From: an uncultured Anaerolineae bacterium
GTDB lineage: Bacteria > Chloroflexota > Anaerolineae > B4-G1 > DUEL01
Direction: 5' to 3'
DNA: 13,016 nt
NCBI GenBank assembly: GCA_937942115.1
Contig: CALDFY010000030.1
Location: forward strand, 1-13,016
Below are positions 12,492 through 13,016 of this stretch, piece after piece. Each line of letters starts with the position of its first letter. The first letter of the stretch is position 1. Under the pieces are notes generated by a model. The model saw nothing but the letters and a program-made list of their open reading frames with translations, did not search any database and was not told where the DNA came from. The position numbers and the translations under genes are program-made.

Positions 12492-13016
12492 ATGATCATC
12501 TACGCCTTCGCCAACCAGAAGGGCGGCGTGGGCAAGACCACGACCGCTGTCAACGTGGGGGCGTATCTAGCTGCCGCTGGCTATCGCGTCCTGCTGGTGG
12601 ACATGGACCCGCAGGCAAACGCCACCAGCAGCCTGGGAGTGGCCCTGCCGCGTTCCGCGCGCTCGATCTACCACGCGCTGATGGACGACGCGCCCCTGGC
12701 CGAGGTGATCGTCCCGACCAAGCGCCCTCGTCTGATGGTGGCCCCTGCCGCGTCGGCGCTGGCCGGCGCTGAGGTGGAGATGGTGGAGATCGAAGGCCGA
12801 GAGCGATTGCTGGCTAGAGCGTTATCGCCTGTGAGGGCCTGCTTCGACTTCATCCTGATCGATAGCCCACCCAGCCTGGGGCTTCTGACGGTCAACGGGC
12901 TCGTCGCGGCACAAGACGGCGTGATCATCCCCGTGCAGTGCGAGTACCTGGCCCTAGAGGGGCTGGCCCGGCTCCTGGAGACCATCCAGTTGGTGCGTGA
13001 ACGGCTCAATCCCCGG
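12492..13016 (+). CDS. parA: ParA/Soj family partition ATPase, 3'-truncated by the window end
   Basis: The first 175 residues are present and the frame runs open into the window edge. The N terminus IIYAFANQKGGVGKTTTAVN carries the deviant Walker A motif, with signature Lys10 and Lys15. VDMDPQAN (36-43) is the A' motif, and FILIDSPPSLG (120-130) is the Walker B region with Asp125. VQCEYLALEG (148-157) is typical of chromosomal Soj/ParA. The lack of an N-terminal helix-turn-helix domain fits type Ib or chromosomal ParA. It acts with ParB on parS sites near the origin in chromosome segregation; a parB gene would be expected just beyond the window. The ATG starts 4 nt after the kinase stop. No ribosome binding site is evident, so it probably depends on coupling to the kinase gene. 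Confidence 0.95.
   Translation, partial: MIIYAFANQKGGVGKTTTAVNVGAYLAAAGYRVLLVDMDPQANATSSLGVALPRSARSIYHALMDDAPLAEVIVPTKRPRLMVAPAASALAGAEVEMVEIEGRERLLARALSPVRACFDFILIDSPPSLGLLTVNGLVAAQDGVIIPVQCEYLALEGLARLLETIQLVRERLNPR

Overview
The window is GC-rich bacterial DNA. A plus-strand block rpmH-rnpA-yidD-(beta-propeller lipoprotein)-yidC-jag-(PfkB kinase)-parA occupies the right half. This is the gene set usually found near a chromosomal origin, although dnaA is not in view and I saw no clear DnaA boxes. The overall style (very GC-rich genes, C/G-heavy palindromic intergenic repeats, short quasi-tandem spacer repeats, a CHLI/VWA pair, a UroD-family methyltransferase, a lipoprotein beside yidC) fits a Chloroflexota lineage such as Anaerolineae or Thermoflexia. 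That placement is inference from style, not from a marker comparison.

Left half (252-7585) is entirely on the minus strand. In transcription order it holds a UroD-family methyltransferase (own promoter), then a ChlI-type AAA+ ATPase (own promoter), a VWA chelatase-D-like protein, a RecF/SMC-like AAA ATPase, a small PD-(D/E)XK-like protein, an Ldh_2-family NAD(P) oxidoreductase and a DUF1385 (YqhQ-like) membrane protein. From ChlI to DUF1385 the gaps are short or negative, so one long transcript is possible. The ATPase plus PD-(D/E)XK pair (2237-4083) is visibly less GC-rich than its neighbours and looks like an inserted two-gene cassette. It is the best candidate here for an undescribed, possibly defence-related, system.

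Right half (7669-13016) starts from a near-consensus promoter, back-to-back with the UroD promoter. It encodes ribosomal protein bL34, RNase P protein, YidD, a lipobox PQQ-type propeller, the YidC insertase, the Jag RNA-binding protein, a PfkB-type kinase and the start of a ParA ATPase cut by the window end. The rnpA frame has no start codon after the rpmH stop and stays open through all of rpmH, an arrangement resembling the nested rpmH/rnpA described in Thermus.

Intergenic DNA is unusually patterned. There are large palindromes at 129-247 and 6300-6380, a GCGCAAGAT palindrome present twice (1118-1148, and inside the kinase gene at 11907-11926), a four-hairpin element after yidC (10581-10734), and short-period repeats immediately before four genes (4101-4170, 8553-8588, 9730-9755, 10820-10846).
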